A stretch of DNA of 64,000 bases from Rhodococcus sp040643435 (GCF_040643435.1 NZ_JBEYUH010000003.1:124001-188000), one strand, 5' to 3'. Counted from the first letter of the stretch, positions 16,368 through 25,313 are shown. Notes: generated by a model not told the origin, from the sequence alone. A program made the numbers and translations.

Positions 16368-17852
16368 TCAGCCTCCCTGTAATCCGGCCGAAATGACGGC
16401 CCGTCCGATCGGGGCGGCCACCGAGCCGCCGGTTGCGGCGAGAGCGCGGTCGCCGCCGTCCTCCACGATCACCGCGACGGCGATGCGGGGCTGTTGCGCA
16501 GGTGCGAATGCGATGTACCAGGTGTGCGGCGGAGTGTTGCGCGGATCGCTGCCGTGTTCCGCTGTGCCCGTTTTCGACGCGATCTGCACGCCGGGGATCG
16601 CCCCGCCTCCGCCGGCGTTGTTCTCTGCCCCGATCATCAGATCGGTGAGCGTCGCCGCGACGTCCGGGTCGATTGCCTGCCCGAGGGATTCGGGTGTGGT
16701 CTCCTCGAGCACCGAGAGATCGGGCCCCTGACGTCGGTCGACGAGATACGGCTTCATCCGCACACCGCCGTTGGCAATGGTCGCAGCGATCGACGCGTTC
16801 TGCAGCGGAGTAAGTGCCACGTCACGCTGACCGATGCTCGACTGGCCGAGCGCCGCACCGTCAGGGATCGGACCGACGGTGCTCGCCGCGACAGGCAGCG
16901 GAATGTCGAGGGTCTCACCGATCCCGAGTCGCTCCGCCTGGTCGATGAGGGCCTCACGTCCGTCGTCGATGCCCATCTCGACGAAAGCGGTGTTGCACGA
17001 CCGCGCGAAGGCTTCCCGCAGTGTCACCGTCGGTGCCCCACCGCACGCCGACCCGCCGTAGTTCTCGAGGGTCGTGGCCGTGTCGGGCAGGGTGATCTGC
17101 GGTGCCGCGGTGAACTGCGTGTCGGGGGTGACCCCGTTCTCGAGGGCAGCCGCCGTCACCACGACCTTGAACGTCGAGCCGGGCGGGTAGGTCTGGGAGA
17201 TCGCACGGTTGAGCATTGGCTTTTCGGGATCGGCGTTGAGCTCGTCCCAGGCCTGGGAGGTCGCGGCGCCGTCGTGCCCTGAAAGCCGGTTGGGGTCGTA
17301 GCTCGGCGTGCTCACCATCCCGAGGATCCTGCCGGTGCTCGGTTCGATCGCCACCACCGAACCCGTGTAACCCTTCGCGGTCAGTTCCTCGTAGGCCACC
17401 TGCTGCACGACCGGGTCGATGGTCGAGACGACGTTGCCCCCGCGCGGGTTGCGGCCCGACACCAGATCGAAGAGGCGCCGACCGAACAGCAGACTGTCGG
17501 AACCGTTCAGAAGCGAGTCCTCGGACCGTTCGAGCCCGGTGCTGCCGTACTGCATCGAGTAGAAGCCCGTCACCGGCGCGTAGGCCAGCGGGCTCATCGG
17601 CAGATTCGGCGGTGCCGGATACTCGCGCAGGTACTTGTAGCGGCCGTCTGTGGGCACCGACACGGCCAGAGCCTGTCCGGCCGCGATGATCTGCCCGCGC
17701 TGGCGGGAGTACTCGTCGATCAGCACCCGCGAGTTGCGCGGATCGGTGCGGAGATCATCGGCCTTGATGACCTGCACGTAGGTGGCGTTTGCGAGGAGCG
17801 CGACGACCATGAACATGACGGCCATCGCGACCTTGCGGAGCGGACCGTTCAT
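16368..17852 (-). CDS. pbpA: Penicillin-binding protein PbpA (class B transpeptidase)
   Basis: A 494-residue D,D-transpeptidase that crosslinks peptidoglycan. There is one N-terminal membrane helix (about 7-25), a dimerisation region, then the transpeptidase domain with the three active-site motifs: STFK (catalytic Ser, in PPGSTFKVV), SCN and KTG (SKTGTAEHG). Length and order fit actinobacterial PbpA (Rv0016c). Its partner is the SEDS glycosyltransferase RodA encoded immediately upstream with a 4-bp overlap, and in mycobacteria PbpA is a substrate of PknB. Confidence 0.96.
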   Translation of the reverse strand: MNGPLRKVAMAVMFMVVALLANATYVQVIKADDLRTDPRNSRVLIDEYSRQRGQIIAAGQALAVSVPTDGRYKYLREYPAPPNLPMSPLAYAPVTGFYSMQYGSTGLERSEDSLLNGSDSLLFGRRLFDLVSGRNPRGGNVVSTIDPVVQQVAYEELTAKGYTGSVVAIEPSTGRILGMVSTPSYDPNRLSGHDGAATSQAWDELNADPEKPMLNRAISQTYPPGSTFKVVVTAAALENGVTPDTQFTAAPQITLPDTATTLENYGGSACGGAPTVTLREAFARSCNTAFVEMGIDDGREALIDQAERLGIGETLDIPLPVAASTVGPIPDGAALGQSSIGQRDVALTPLQNASIAATIANGGVRMKPYLVDRRQGPDLSVLEETTPESLGQAIDPDVAATLTDLMIGAENNAGGGGAIPGVQIASKTGTAEHGSDPRNTPPHTWYIAFAPAQQPRIAVAVIVEDGGDRALAATGGSVAAPIGRAVISAGLQGG

Positions 17853-19297
17853 TCGCGCCCCATCATCTCGGTCCGCGCCTCGGCAAGGGGCGTCGGAGCC
17901 TTCTTGCGGGGGAGCACGGGTTGACGGGCAGCATGCGAGATCTTCATCAGCAGAGCCAGGAGCAGATAGTTTGCGAGTAGCGACGAACCGCCGTACGAGA
18001 CGAACGGTGTGGTCAGCCCGGTCAGGGGAATCAACTTGGTGACCCCGCCGACCACCACGAACAACTGGACGGCGAGGGTGAACGACAGGCCGGCAGCAAG
18101 CAGTTTGCCGAAACTGTCGCGGACCGCCAGTGCCGTGCGCATGCCTCGGATCACGAGGATCAGGAACAGCAGCAGGATGGCCGCGAGGCCGATCAGGCCG
18201 AGTTCCTCACCGATGGTCGCGACGATGAAGTCGGTCTTCGCGAACGGCACCTGACCGGGCCGTCCGCTGCCCAAGCCGGTTCCGGCCACGCCGCCGGTCG
18301 CGAGGCCGAACAGGGACTGGGAGATCTGGTAGCCCGTGTTGTTGTAGTCCGCGAGGGGATCGAGCCATGTCTCGACACGTACCCGCACGTGGCCGAACAT
18401 CTGGTAGGCCGCGTAGAAGCCGACCGCGAGCAGGGAGAATCCGATGATCAGCCAGCCCACGCGCTCCGTCGCGATGTAGAGCATGACCAGCACGGTGGTG
18501 AACAGCAGCAGCGACGTGCCGAGGTCCTTCTCGAACACCATGACACCGATCGAGATGATCCAGGCTGCCAGAATCGGTCCGAGATCGCGGGCACGGGGGA
18601 AGTCCATACCCAGGAAATGCTTGCCCGCGGTGGTGAACAGGTCGCGTTTCGCGACGAGGACCGAGGCGAAGAAGATGATGAGCAGGATCTTCGCGAATTC
18701 ACCGGGTTGAATGCTGAAACCGGGCAGCCGGATCCAGATCTTCGCACCGTTGACCTCGGAGAAGCGGCTCGGCAGCAGCGCCGGGATGGCGAGTGCCACC
18801 AGTCCGACGAGGCCCAGTGTGTAGCTGAATCGTGCGAGCAGACGGTAGTCGTGCAGGAACACGAGAACGGCGATGAACAACCCGATACCGAGTGCCGTCC
18901 ACAGCACCTGCTGCGTCGCGTCGGGCGACGGGGGAGGCAAGCCCATGTAGCGGGCGTTCTCCTGATCGGACAGATCGAGCCGGTGGATGAGCACGAGTCC
19001 GAGACCGTTGAGCAACGCAACGATAGGCAACAGCAACGGATCGGCGTACTTCGCGAACCGCCGGACCGCCAGGTGCGCGGCGAGGAACAGCGCCGCGAAG
19101 GTCAACCCGTACTTGAGCAGATCGAGGGTGATCGCCTGTTCCATCGAAACCTCGACGAGCATCAGCGACACCGTCGTGACACCGATGGCCGCGAGGATCA
19201 GAGCCAGTTCGGTGTTACGCCCGGTCGACTGGACCGGAGCCGGAGCGAAGCCTCCCGGGGGGCTCGGGAACGCTCCCACACCTTGGGACACCGACAT
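17849..19297 (-). CDS. rodA: SEDS-family peptidoglycan glycosyltransferase RodA
   Basis: A 482-residue polytopic membrane protein of the FtsW/RodA/SpoVE family, with about 12 helices between residues 28 and 460. SEDS hallmarks include GFSIQPGEFAKI, VFEKDLGTSLLLF and the C-terminal GLTTPFVSYGGSSLLANY. It polymerises lipid II glycan strands together with PbpA. It shares one base with the pstP stop and four with the pbpA start, so translation of the whole run is probably coupled. Confidence 0.96.
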   Translation of the reverse strand: MSVSQGVGAFPSPPGGFAPAPVQSTGRNTELALILAAIGVTTVSLMLVEVSMEQAITLDLLKYGLTFAALFLAAHLAVRRFAKYADPLLLPIVALLNGLGLVLIHRLDLSDQENARYMGLPPPSPDATQQVLWTALGIGLFIAVLVFLHDYRLLARFSYTLGLVGLVALAIPALLPSRFSEVNGAKIWIRLPGFSIQPGEFAKILLIIFFASVLVAKRDLFTTAGKHFLGMDFPRARDLGPILAAWIISIGVMVFEKDLGTSLLLFTTVLVMLYIATERVGWLIIGFSLLAVGFYAAYQMFGHVRVRVETWLDPLADYNNTGYQISQSLFGLATGGVAGTGLGSGRPGQVPFAKTDFIVATIGEELGLIGLAAILLLFLILVIRGMRTALAVRDSFGKLLAAGLSFTLAVQLFVVVGGVTKLIPLTGLTTPFVSYGGSSLLANYLLLALLMKISHAARQPVLPRKKAPTPLAEARTEMMGRE

Positions 19298-20868
19298 CAG
19301 GCGCCCACCCTGCAGTTCTGGCCGGGGATCTGAGGAACGGACTCGGGAGCCGGTTCCACGCTCGGTACGGGTTCGCCAGGGGCCGGTTCGCCGGGCTGTG
19401 CCGTGGGAGCCGGTTCGCCGGGCTGTGCGGTGGGGGCCGGTTCACTCGGAGCAGGGGTGGGTGCGCCGGGCGCAGGGGTGGGTTCGCCCGGCGCAGGGGG
19501 TTGCCCCGCAGGAGTCTCCGTAGGCGAGGTGCCGTCCCGTCCGGGCGCCGGTGCAGGCTCTCCCGGAGTGGGGACAGGTTCTCCGGGTGCCGGTGTCGGC
19601 TCCTCCGGGGTACACACCGGCAGCAGATCCAGCTCCGCGAGTCGCTGCATCTGGTCGCGGGTGTCGTCGAGCGAACCCGAGGGAAGGCCGGCACGGACCT
19701 GTTCACGAGCTGCGGGCCACAGATCGTCGACGAGCATCACGCGGCACGAGGCCTTGCTCGGTTCGACGAGCGTGAGGGCGCCTTCGTCGGTGATGCACCC
19801 GACACGCGCGGGTTCCTGCAGCGAATAACCGAAGATGTCGCCCGGGATACCGCGCAGCACGGTCACGCGACCGTCGTCGGCACCGACGTAGTAGTTGTTG
19901 CGGAGCAATTGCTGTCCGAAGAACAGACCGCCGACCAGCACTGCGATCACCACGAGCGCCGCGGCCGGCCACCACAGCCGGCTCCGCTTCTTCTTCGGCG
20001 CCGGCTCCGGCGCTGTGTTGATGACGCGCTTCGGAGTGGCACGCGGCGGGCGCATCGCAGCGGCACGACCGGCTGCGGTATTCGGTGGGGGAGTGTCCTC
20101 ATCGTCGTCGGCCGAAGCCGCACCGGCGACGATCGGGCGGGACTGGCCGTAGTCGAGATCGATCACGTCGGCGACCACGACGGTGACGTTGTCGGGGCCA
20201 CCGCTGCGCAAGGCCAGTTCGATGAGCCGATCTGCGCACTCGTCGTGTGTGCCCTGACGCATGGTGTCGGCGATGGTCTCGTCGCTGACGACGTCCGACA
20301 GTCCGTCCGAGCAGACCAGATAGCGGTCGCCGGCGCGAGCCTCGCGCACCGTGAGCGTGGGTTCGACCTCACTGCCGGTCAGCGCACGCATGATCAGAGA
20401 CCGTTGCGGATGCGTGTGCGCCTGCTCGGGCGTGATGCGACCCTCGTCGACGAGCGACTGCACGAAGGTGTCGTCGCGGGTGATCTGGGTGAGCTGATCG
20501 TCGCGCAGCAGATACGCGCGGGAGTCGCCGATGTGGGCGAGTCCGAGCTTGCTGCCGGCGAACAGAATGGCGGTGAGCGTCGTGCCCATACCGTCGAGTT
20601 CGGGCTCTTCCTCCACCTGATCGGCGATCGAGGCGTTGCCTTCGCGGACGGCCTCGGCGAGCTTGCCGAGGAGGTCGCCGCCAGGTTCGTCGTCGTCGAG
20701 GTGGGCGAGCGCCGCGATCATCAGTTGTGAGGCGACCTCACCGGCTGCGTGACCGCCCATGCCGTCGGCGAGGGCGAGCAGGCGGGCGCCGGCGTAGACG
20801 GAATCCTCGTTGTTGGAGCGCACGAGGCCGCGATCGCTGCGGGCGGCATAACGGAGTACGAGGGTCAC
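19297..20868 (-). CDS. pstP: PP2C-type Ser/Thr phosphatase PstP with Pro-rich extracellular tail
   Basis: A 523-residue metal-dependent phosphatase that reverses PknA/PknB phosphorylation. The catalytic domain (about 1-240) has the PP2C aspartates in RSNNEDSVY, ALADGMGGH, CSDGLSD and GGPDNVTVV. A basic linker leads to one membrane helix (about 300-320, LWWPAAALVVIAVLVGGLFF). The outside part holds a small folded region with cysteines, then a long Pro/Gly/Glu-rich segment of PTPAPGEP-type repeats ending in NCRVGA. The M. tuberculosis protein is of similar length but lacks such regular repeats as far as I recall. It overlaps fhaB by 4 bp. Confidence 0.96.
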   Translation of the reverse strand: MTLVLRYAARSDRGLVRSNNEDSVYAGARLLALADGMGGHAAGEVASQLMIAALAHLDDDEPGGDLLGKLAEAVREGNASIADQVEEEPELDGMGTTLTAILFAGSKLGLAHIGDSRAYLLRDDQLTQITRDDTFVQSLVDEGRITPEQAHTHPQRSLIMRALTGSEVEPTLTVREARAGDRYLVCSDGLSDVVSDETIADTMRQGTHDECADRLIELALRSGGPDNVTVVVADVIDLDYGQSRPIVAGAASADDDEDTPPPNTAAGRAAAMRPPRATPKRVINTAPEPAPKKKRSRLWWPAAALVVIAVLVGGLFFGQQLLRNNYYVGADDGRVTVLRGIPGDIFGYSLQEPARVGCITDEGALTLVEPSKASCRVMLVDDLWPAAREQVRAGLPSGSLDDTRDQMQRLAELDLLPVCTPEEPTPAPGEPVPTPGEPAPAPGRDGTSPTETPAGQPPAPGEPTPAPGAPTPAPSEPAPTAQPGEPAPTAQPGEPAPGEPVPSVEPAPESVPQIPGQNCRVGA

Positions 20869-21326
20869 GGGCGGAGCTCGATCACGGTCTTGCCCACGCG
20901 AACCGGGGTTCCGAGTGGGACACGGACAGCTGTGGTCACCTTCGCACGGTCGAGATACGTGCCGTTCGTCGACCCCAGGTCTTCGACGTACCAGTCGGAT
21001 CCTCGGGGCGACAGCCGTGCGTGGCGCGTGGACGCGTAGTCGTCGGTCAGGACGAGTGTGGAGTCGTCGGCGCGCCCGATGAGCACCGGCTGTGTGCCGA
21101 GCGTGATCCGGGTACCGGCCAGCGCGCCCTGCGTGACCACGAGGTACTTGGCGGTCTTGTTACGGCTCAGTGCCGGCAGCACCGACTGCTTGGGGGAGTA
21201 CCTCGGAAGTGGCCGTGCGGCGCCGGCGTAGATGTCGGACCGGAGCGTGCGTAATACCGCCCATACGAACAACCACAGCAGGAGGAGAAACCCCGCTCGG
21301 GTCAGCTGCAGAATCAGCCCCTGCAC
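20865..21326 (-). CDS. fhaB: FHA-domain protein FhaB (FipA)
   Basis: A 153-residue phosphothreonine-binding protein. A membrane helix covers about residues 4-24, and the FHA domain (about 75-153) has GRADDSTLVL, STRHARL and DLGSTNGT. The C-terminal 80 residues are nearly the same as in M. tuberculosis FhaB. The GTG at 21326 is preferred because AAGGAGG sits at ideal spacing and the family starts with MQGL; the open frame beyond it is dropped. FhaB links kinase signals to FtsZ/FtsQ and RodA. It is the first gene of the tightly overlapping kinase operon. Confidence 0.93.
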   Translation of the reverse strand: MQGLILQLTRAGFLLLLWLFVWAVLRTLRSDIYAGAARPLPRYSPKQSVLPALSRNKTAKYLVVTQGALAGTRITLGTQPVLIGRADDSTLVLTDDYASTRHARLSPRGSDWYVEDLGSTNGTYLDRAKVTTAVRVPLGTPVRVGKTVIELRP

Positions 21327-21415
21327 GGCGTATCCTCCTTCTGGATTGTCGCCCGGTCGTTGTCGTCCGGGTCGTGCGGTCACTCACAATACGGACACCG
21401 GACGGTTCCATGCAG

Positions 21416-21445
21416 CGTCCGACGCGCTGTCACACGCGTCGGACG
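21416..21445 (-). terminator. Hairpin between fhaA and fhaB
   Basis: A perfect 11-bp stem (CGTCCGACGCG and complement) with an 8-nt loop lies downstream of the fhaA stop and upstream of fhaB. It may be a terminator or attenuator separating fhaA from the fhaB-pknB operon. No T-tract is seen. Confidence 0.55.
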
Positions 21446-21483
21446 GTATGAACGGGCCCGGTACCTTCCTCGATACCGGCTGA

Positions 21484-22827
21484 TCAGAGGATGCGCACGA
21501 GGATCTCGGAATGTCCGGCACGAATCACATCACCGTCGGCGAGCTGCCAGTCCTGCACGGAGGCGCCGTTGACCGTCGTACCGTTCGTCGAACCGAGATC
21601 GGACAGCATCGCCACCTGACCGTCCCAGCGGATGTCGATGTGGCGACGTGAGACACCCGTATCCGGGAGACGGAACTGTGCGTCCTGGCCGCGGCCGATG
21701 ATGTTGCTGCCTTCGCGGAGCTGGTAGTAGCGGCCGCTGCCGTCCTCGAGCTGGAGGGTCGCCGTCAGGACCCGGCCGGCGGCCGGAGACTGATAACCGG
21801 CAGCCTGATAGCCCTGGTCGTAGGCGGGAGCAGCGCCGTAGCCCTGGTCGTAGCTCGGCTGATCGCCGTACTGCTGCTGGCCGTAACCCGGCTGCGCGTA
21901 GCCCTGCTGGCCGTATGCCTGCTGGTCGTAGCCGCCCTGCTGGTAGCCCTGATCCTGGTAACCCTGGTCATAGCCCTGCTGGCCGTATGCCTGCTGGTCG
22001 TAACCCTGCTGGTCGTAGCCACCCTGCTGGGGGTAATCGCGGCCGTAGTCCTGGCTGTACGCCTGCGGCTGCCCCTGCTGGTCGTAGCCACCCTGCTGGT
22101 CGTAACTTTGCTGGCCGTATGCCTGCTGGTCGTATGCCTGCTGGTCGTAGCCGCCCTGCTGGTAGCCCTGATCCTGGTAGCTCTGGTCGCTGTAGGCCTG
22201 GCCGTATGCCTGCTGGTCGTAGCCACCCTGTGCCTGGTCGTAACCGGCGGCGTTGCCGTAGCCCTGGTTGTAGCGCTGCTCCTGGCCGACGTGCGCGTGA
22301 CCGTTGCGTGCGTACTGCGATTCCGCCTCGGCGGGGTCACGGCTCGGGTCGTAGCCGGGGTTTTGCGTCATTGGGCCAGCTCCTGGTTCAGGGTTCACGG
22401 GTGGGCGGTTCTGCGGGTTCCGCGGTGCCGGAGCGCGCGTCTCTGAGCGCCCCGCATCGGGATCTACCGAGCCGCGGGTCCGGAACTGCCCGGTGTGCAG
22501 TGCCGACGACGACTCGAAGACGACTTGGATATCACCGTAGGTCTGCCATCCTTGTTCTCGGATGAAGTCCTCAAGGTGACGGGAGAAGGCCTTCACAGTC
22601 AAGTCCCGATCCGCCGCGAGGGCGTCGTGATCGGTTTCGCTGATGGTGATGACGTAACGGTTGGGGGCGAGCATATGGCCCCGATCGAGCTGTTGGACGC
22701 CGTCCGTCGCCTCCTGCTGCAGCGCCGCCTCCACTTCCTGGGGTACGACACCACCGCCGAACACACGGGCGAAAGCGTCGCCGATCGCGGCCTGGAGTTT
22801 GCGCTCGAAGCGCTGGGCGATGCCCAT
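21484..22827 (-). CDS. fhaA: FHA-domain protein FhaA with DUF3662 and Tyr/Gln/Gly-rich linker
   Basis: A 447-residue cytoplasmic adaptor. The N-terminal DUF3662 domain (about 1-125, MGIAQRFERKLQ) is followed by a long low-complexity linker (about 185-345) made of GYDQQ/AYGQQ units, then a C-terminal FHA domain (about 365-447) with IIGRGQDAQF, SRRHIDI and DLGSTNGTTV. In M. tuberculosis, FhaA binds the phosphorylated pseudokinase domain of MviN and restrains peptidoglycan synthesis. The ATG at 22827 has AAAGGGGGT upstream; the frame beyond is not conserved. A 48-bp exact direct repeat lies within the linker DNA. Confidence 0.93.
   Translation of the reverse strand: MGIAQRFERKLQAAIGDAFARVFGGGVVPQEVEAALQQEATDGVQQLDRGHMLAPNRYVITISETDHDALAADRDLTVKAFSRHLEDFIREQGWQTYGDIQVVFESSSALHTGQFRTRGSVDPDAGRSETRAPAPRNPQNRPPVNPEPGAGPMTQNPGYDPSRDPAEAESQYARNGHAHVGQEQRYNQGYGNAAGYDQAQGGYDQQAYGQAYSDQSYQDQGYQQGGYDQQAYDQQAYGQQSYDQQGGYDQQGQPQAYSQDYGRDYPQQGGYDQQGYDQQAYGQQGYDQGYQDQGYQQGGYDQQAYGQQGYAQPGYGQQQYGDQPSYDQGYGAAPAYDQGYQAAGYQSPAAGRVLTATLQLEDGSGRYYQLREGSNIIGRGQDAQFRLPDTGVSRRHIDIRWDGQVAMLSDLGSTNGTTVNGASVQDWQLADGDVIRAGHSEILVRIL
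21790..22275 (-). repeat. fhaA: Degenerate tandem repeats encoding the GYDQQ linker of FhaA
   Basis: Imperfect 12-30 bp units on the minus strand encode GYDQQ, AYGQQ and QDQGYQQ blocks. The stretch 21913-21960 is identical over 48 bases to 22132-22179, 219 bp (73 codons) away, so in-frame deletion or duplication by recombination is possible. It is not a CRISPR array, because the units are uneven and coding. Confidence 0.85.
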
Positions 22828-23029
22828 GGCGACCCCCTTTCCGTACTCAGCGTGTCGCAATGCAGATCTCGCCCCTGCATGGTATCCACTTTTCCCGAGA
22901 TTCGACCGTGCGGTGTTCGGTGCGTCTCGGCCGAATGTGCACTGTGTCCGAGGGAACGTCCCGCTCATGGCTCTGACCAGGCGAATAGATGTTTCGCCTC
23001 GGCGTGTGTTACTGTTTTCCGCGTTGCTC

Positions 23030-23112
23030 GGGCGAGTGGCGGAATGGCAGACGCGCTGGCTTCAGGTGCCAGTGTCCTTCGGGACGTGGGGGTTCAAGTC
23101 CCCCTTCGCCCA
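23030..23112 (+). tRNA. leuT: tRNA-Leu (anticodon CAG)
   Basis: An 83-nt leucine tRNA. The acceptor stem GGGCGAG pairs with TTCGCCC; the anticodon arm is CTGGC-TTCAGGT-GCCAG with anticodon CAG at 23063-23065. A long variable arm (GTGTCCTTCGGGACG) marks a type II tRNA, and the T-arm is GGGGGTTCAAGTCCCCC. CCA is not encoded. The position next to fhaA matches leuT in M. tuberculosis. Confidence 0.97.
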
Positions 23113-23138
23113 CAGTGAGCAGTTCCATGAACTGCGCA

Positions 23139-23186
23139 GAACGAGGTCACGAACCCGGAAAAGGGATCGTGACCTCGTTCTTGTTT
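23139..23186 (+). terminator. Terminator after tRNA-Leu
   Basis: A perfect 14-bp stem (GAACGAGGTCACGA and complement) with a 14-nt loop, followed by TTGTTT. It would also lie just beyond the end of the minus-strand pentapeptide gene. Confidence 0.92.
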
Positions 23187-23193
23187 GCGCGGA

Positions 23194-24033
23194 CTATTCG
23201 CAGGCCCAACTCGTAGGGACCGTCACGAATGCAGGAAGGCGGGTTCTCCCGTTGCCGTGAGCAGCGGCGATCTGCCGTTGCGTCAGATAGAGCGCGCGGG
23301 ACAGATCGGCATCCTCGACGTGAGTGTCACGCAGGTCGGCGCCGAGGAGATCTGCGCCGGCGAGATCACATCCTCCGAGATCGGCGCCGATCAGAACTGC
23401 GCCCCGGAAGTCGGCGCCGTACATCCGGTAGCCACGAAGATTCGTTCCGGCGAGATCGGCGCCTGGGACGAGGCTCTCATGCGTCTGCCCGTCGTCTGCG
23501 AAGTACGAGCTCCGCACCTGTTCGCTGACCGTCGTCAGCACCTTCCGCACCGAGTCGCGAGCTTCGTCGATGTCGATCGAAATGAGTACATCGACGTCCC
23601 CATGCGTCAGGGATACGAGTGCCTCGGTGAGTGATCGGGCCTCGTCCGCGGTCTCGGGATCGTAGGTACGTTCCCGGGCCTCGAGGAGGTACCAGATCAT
23701 CTCGTGCACCTGCTGGAGGACACCGAACGCCGAGAACATGCGGTCGCGGGTATCCGGACGCTCTCGCCAACTCGTGCCCGAGAACAATCGTCGCGAGACG
23801 ACCTGCCCCGCACCGAAACAGTCGAAGACTGTACAACCGCGGAAACCCCGGGAGAGCAGCCTGTCGTGGATGCTGCACCCGAACCCGGCGTCGAGATGAG
23901 GGCACGGCAGGCCGGCGGGTTTGTCCTCGGCGAAGTCTGCGGATCTCGAGAAGCCGAAGGCCGTGCAGCACAACGCGAAGCAGCTACTGCAATCGGCTCG
24001 GAGATCGGCCCGGCGAAGGGATGTCTCGGTCAT
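23194..24033 (-). CDS. CxxxCC-type metal-site domain fused to pentapeptide repeats
   Basis: A 279-residue protein in two parts. Residues ~10-80 carry a cysteine/histidine cluster: CSSCFALCC, then CPHLDAGFGCSIH and CTVFDC, similar to the YkgJ-type putative zinc/iron-chelating domain. The middle part is helical. Residues ~190-255 are pentapeptide repeats of the A(D/N)LxG type (ADLAGTNLRG, GADLGGCDLAGADLLGADL), which fold into a right-handed square helix. The ATG at 24033 has GGAGG upstream. Pentapeptide proteins can protect gyrase, but nothing here proves that; the metal-site fusion points elsewhere. Function unknown. Confidence 0.8.
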   Translation of the reverse strand: MTETSLRRADLRADCSSCFALCCTAFGFSRSADFAEDKPAGLPCPHLDAGFGCSIHDRLLSRGFRGCTVFDCFGAGQVVSRRLFSGTSWRERPDTRDRMFSAFGVLQQVHEMIWYLLEARERTYDPETADEARSLTEALVSLTHGDVDVLISIDIDEARDSVRKVLTTVSEQVRSSYFADDGQTHESLVPGADLAGTNLRGYRMYGADFRGAVLIGADLGGCDLAGADLLGADLRDTHVEDADLSRALYLTQRQIAAAHGNGRTRLPAFVTVPTSWACE

Positions 24034-24310
24034 CGCTGCGCCTCCGACCCGGTGAGCCGGGAAACGGGCAACGGTAACGGGGCGGTATGGAGCGATGGGG
24101 TGATCAAGTGGACTCCGAGGGACGATTCCGATGAATGGCGGAGCCTGGGAACCCGGCGTCGGGTTCCCTCTCGAGGCACACGGAATCACCGCCGCACGAG
24201 GGCGGGACTCGCGACCGGCGCGGAACGTCGGTGTCACAGATGAGATATGTGGATCACTGTGTACGAAAGTACCAACTGCCGGTGGAGCGCGGTAGCGGTG
24301 CGGAACCCGA

Positions 24311-24952
24311 TCATTTCCGCCAGAACAGGTGGTGGGTCATCCCACTGGCGCTCGGAACGATCTCGAGCTCGAACCGGTCGCGCAGTTCGTCCGGTGTTTC
24401 CCAGAGTCGCAGCCCGGAACCGAGCGTCACGGGCGCGACCGCGACATGCATGGTGTCGACGAGATCGGCGTCGAGGAATTGGCGGATGGTGGTGACACCG
24501 CCTCCGAGCCGGACATCCTTGCCGTCCGCACTCTTCCGAGCCTCTTCGAGGACGGCCGCAGGCTCACCGTCGACGAAATGGAAGGTGGTGTCCGAGAGAG
24601 TGAAGGAGGGCCGCACATGGTGGGTCAGGACGAAGACCGGGGTGTGGAAGGGCGGTTCGTCGCCCCACCAGCCGAGCCAGTCGTGGTTCTCCCAAGGTCC
24701 GCGTTGCGGACCGAACTTGTTGCGTCCCATGATCTCGGCGCCGATGTTGTGGGCGAAGTCGCGGGTGAAGTAGTCGTCGAGTCCCCGGCTGCCACCTGGT
24801 TCGGTTCGGTTCGGCCAACTGGCTGTCGCCCCCGCCCAGGCGAACAGGGCGGTGTGGTCGAAACCGAACGGGTTCTCGAAGGTCTGGTTCTCTCCGGCTG
24901 CAATTCCGTCGCTGGAGACGCTGAAGTTCTGGACTCGCAGTAACTGGCTCAT
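24311..24952 (-). CDS. Dihydrofolate-reductase-family (RibD C-terminal-like) protein
   Basis: A 213-residue protein of the DHFR/RibD-C fold. Typical features are the N-terminal strand VQNFSVSSDGIAAG, IMGRNKFG, and a late nucleotide-binding GGGVTTIRQFLDADLVD segment followed by the core strand MHVAVAPVTLGSGLRLW. Such proteins are NADPH-dependent reductases of uncertain substrate and are rarely true folate reductases. The ATG at 24952 has GAGGAAG upstream; the longer frame to 25282 is rejected. It appears to be a single gene. Between 24034 and 24310, after the pentapeptide gene start, I see nothing definite. Confidence 0.85.
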   Translation of the reverse strand: MSQLLRVQNFSVSSDGIAAGENQTFENPFGFDHTALFAWAGATASWPNRTEPGGSRGLDDYFTRDFAHNIGAEIMGRNKFGPQRGPWENHDWLGWWGDEPPFHTPVFVLTHHVRPSFTLSDTTFHFVDGEPAAVLEEARKSADGKDVRLGGGVTTIRQFLDADLVDTMHVAVAPVTLGSGLRLWETPDELRDRFELEIVPSASGMTHHLFWRK

Positions 24953-25106
24953 GGTCTCTTCCTCGAAACGACGATCGTCGAGAAGGGAGACTCGGCAGAG
25001 CAGAGAAAGTAATCGCGAACTCTCATCGGGACGATTCGCCCACGGATGGACCATCAGGGGATCGCTCCCCGGCCGTGATCGGCGCACAATGGGGGAGGAG
25101 GTCGTC

Positions 25107-25313
25107 ATGCGAGCTTTGAGTGGCCTACTGGATGTCGTGCTCGGACTTCTCACAGCCGTGCTCGGCACTGTTCTGGGGATCGTCGCGGCGGTGGTCATGC
25201 TCCTGGGCGCGGTGCTGTGCGTGACCATTCTGCTGATTCCGCTCGGCATTCCCGTCATCGGATTGTCGCGCCGGCTGTTCACCCTGGCGGGGAAGATGAT
25301 GCATGTGCCCTGA
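25107..25313 (+). CDS. Small two-helix membrane protein
   Basis: A 68-residue, strongly hydrophobic protein (LLDVVLGLLTAVLGTVLGIV and VVMLLGAVLCVTILLIPLGI) ending in a short basic tail. GGGGGAGGAGG lies in front of the ATG at 25107; an in-frame ATG at 25089 is less well placed. The last 35 bp overlap the convergent HxlR gene. No function recognised. Confidence 0.65.
   Translation: MRALSGLLDVVLGLLTAVLGTVLGIVAAVVMLLGAVLCVTILLIPLGIPVIGLSRRLFTLAGKMMHVP

Noticed and set aside
21790..22275. CRISPR-like repeat pattern
   Set aside because: Units are uneven, coding, and give a consistent GYDQQ protein repeat; there are no spacers of uniform length.
23194..24033. Quinolone-resistance (Qnr/MfpA) protein
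   Set aside because: Pentapeptide repeats cover only about 65 residues and are fused to a cysteine cluster, unlike MfpA/Qnr, which are repeats almost throughout.
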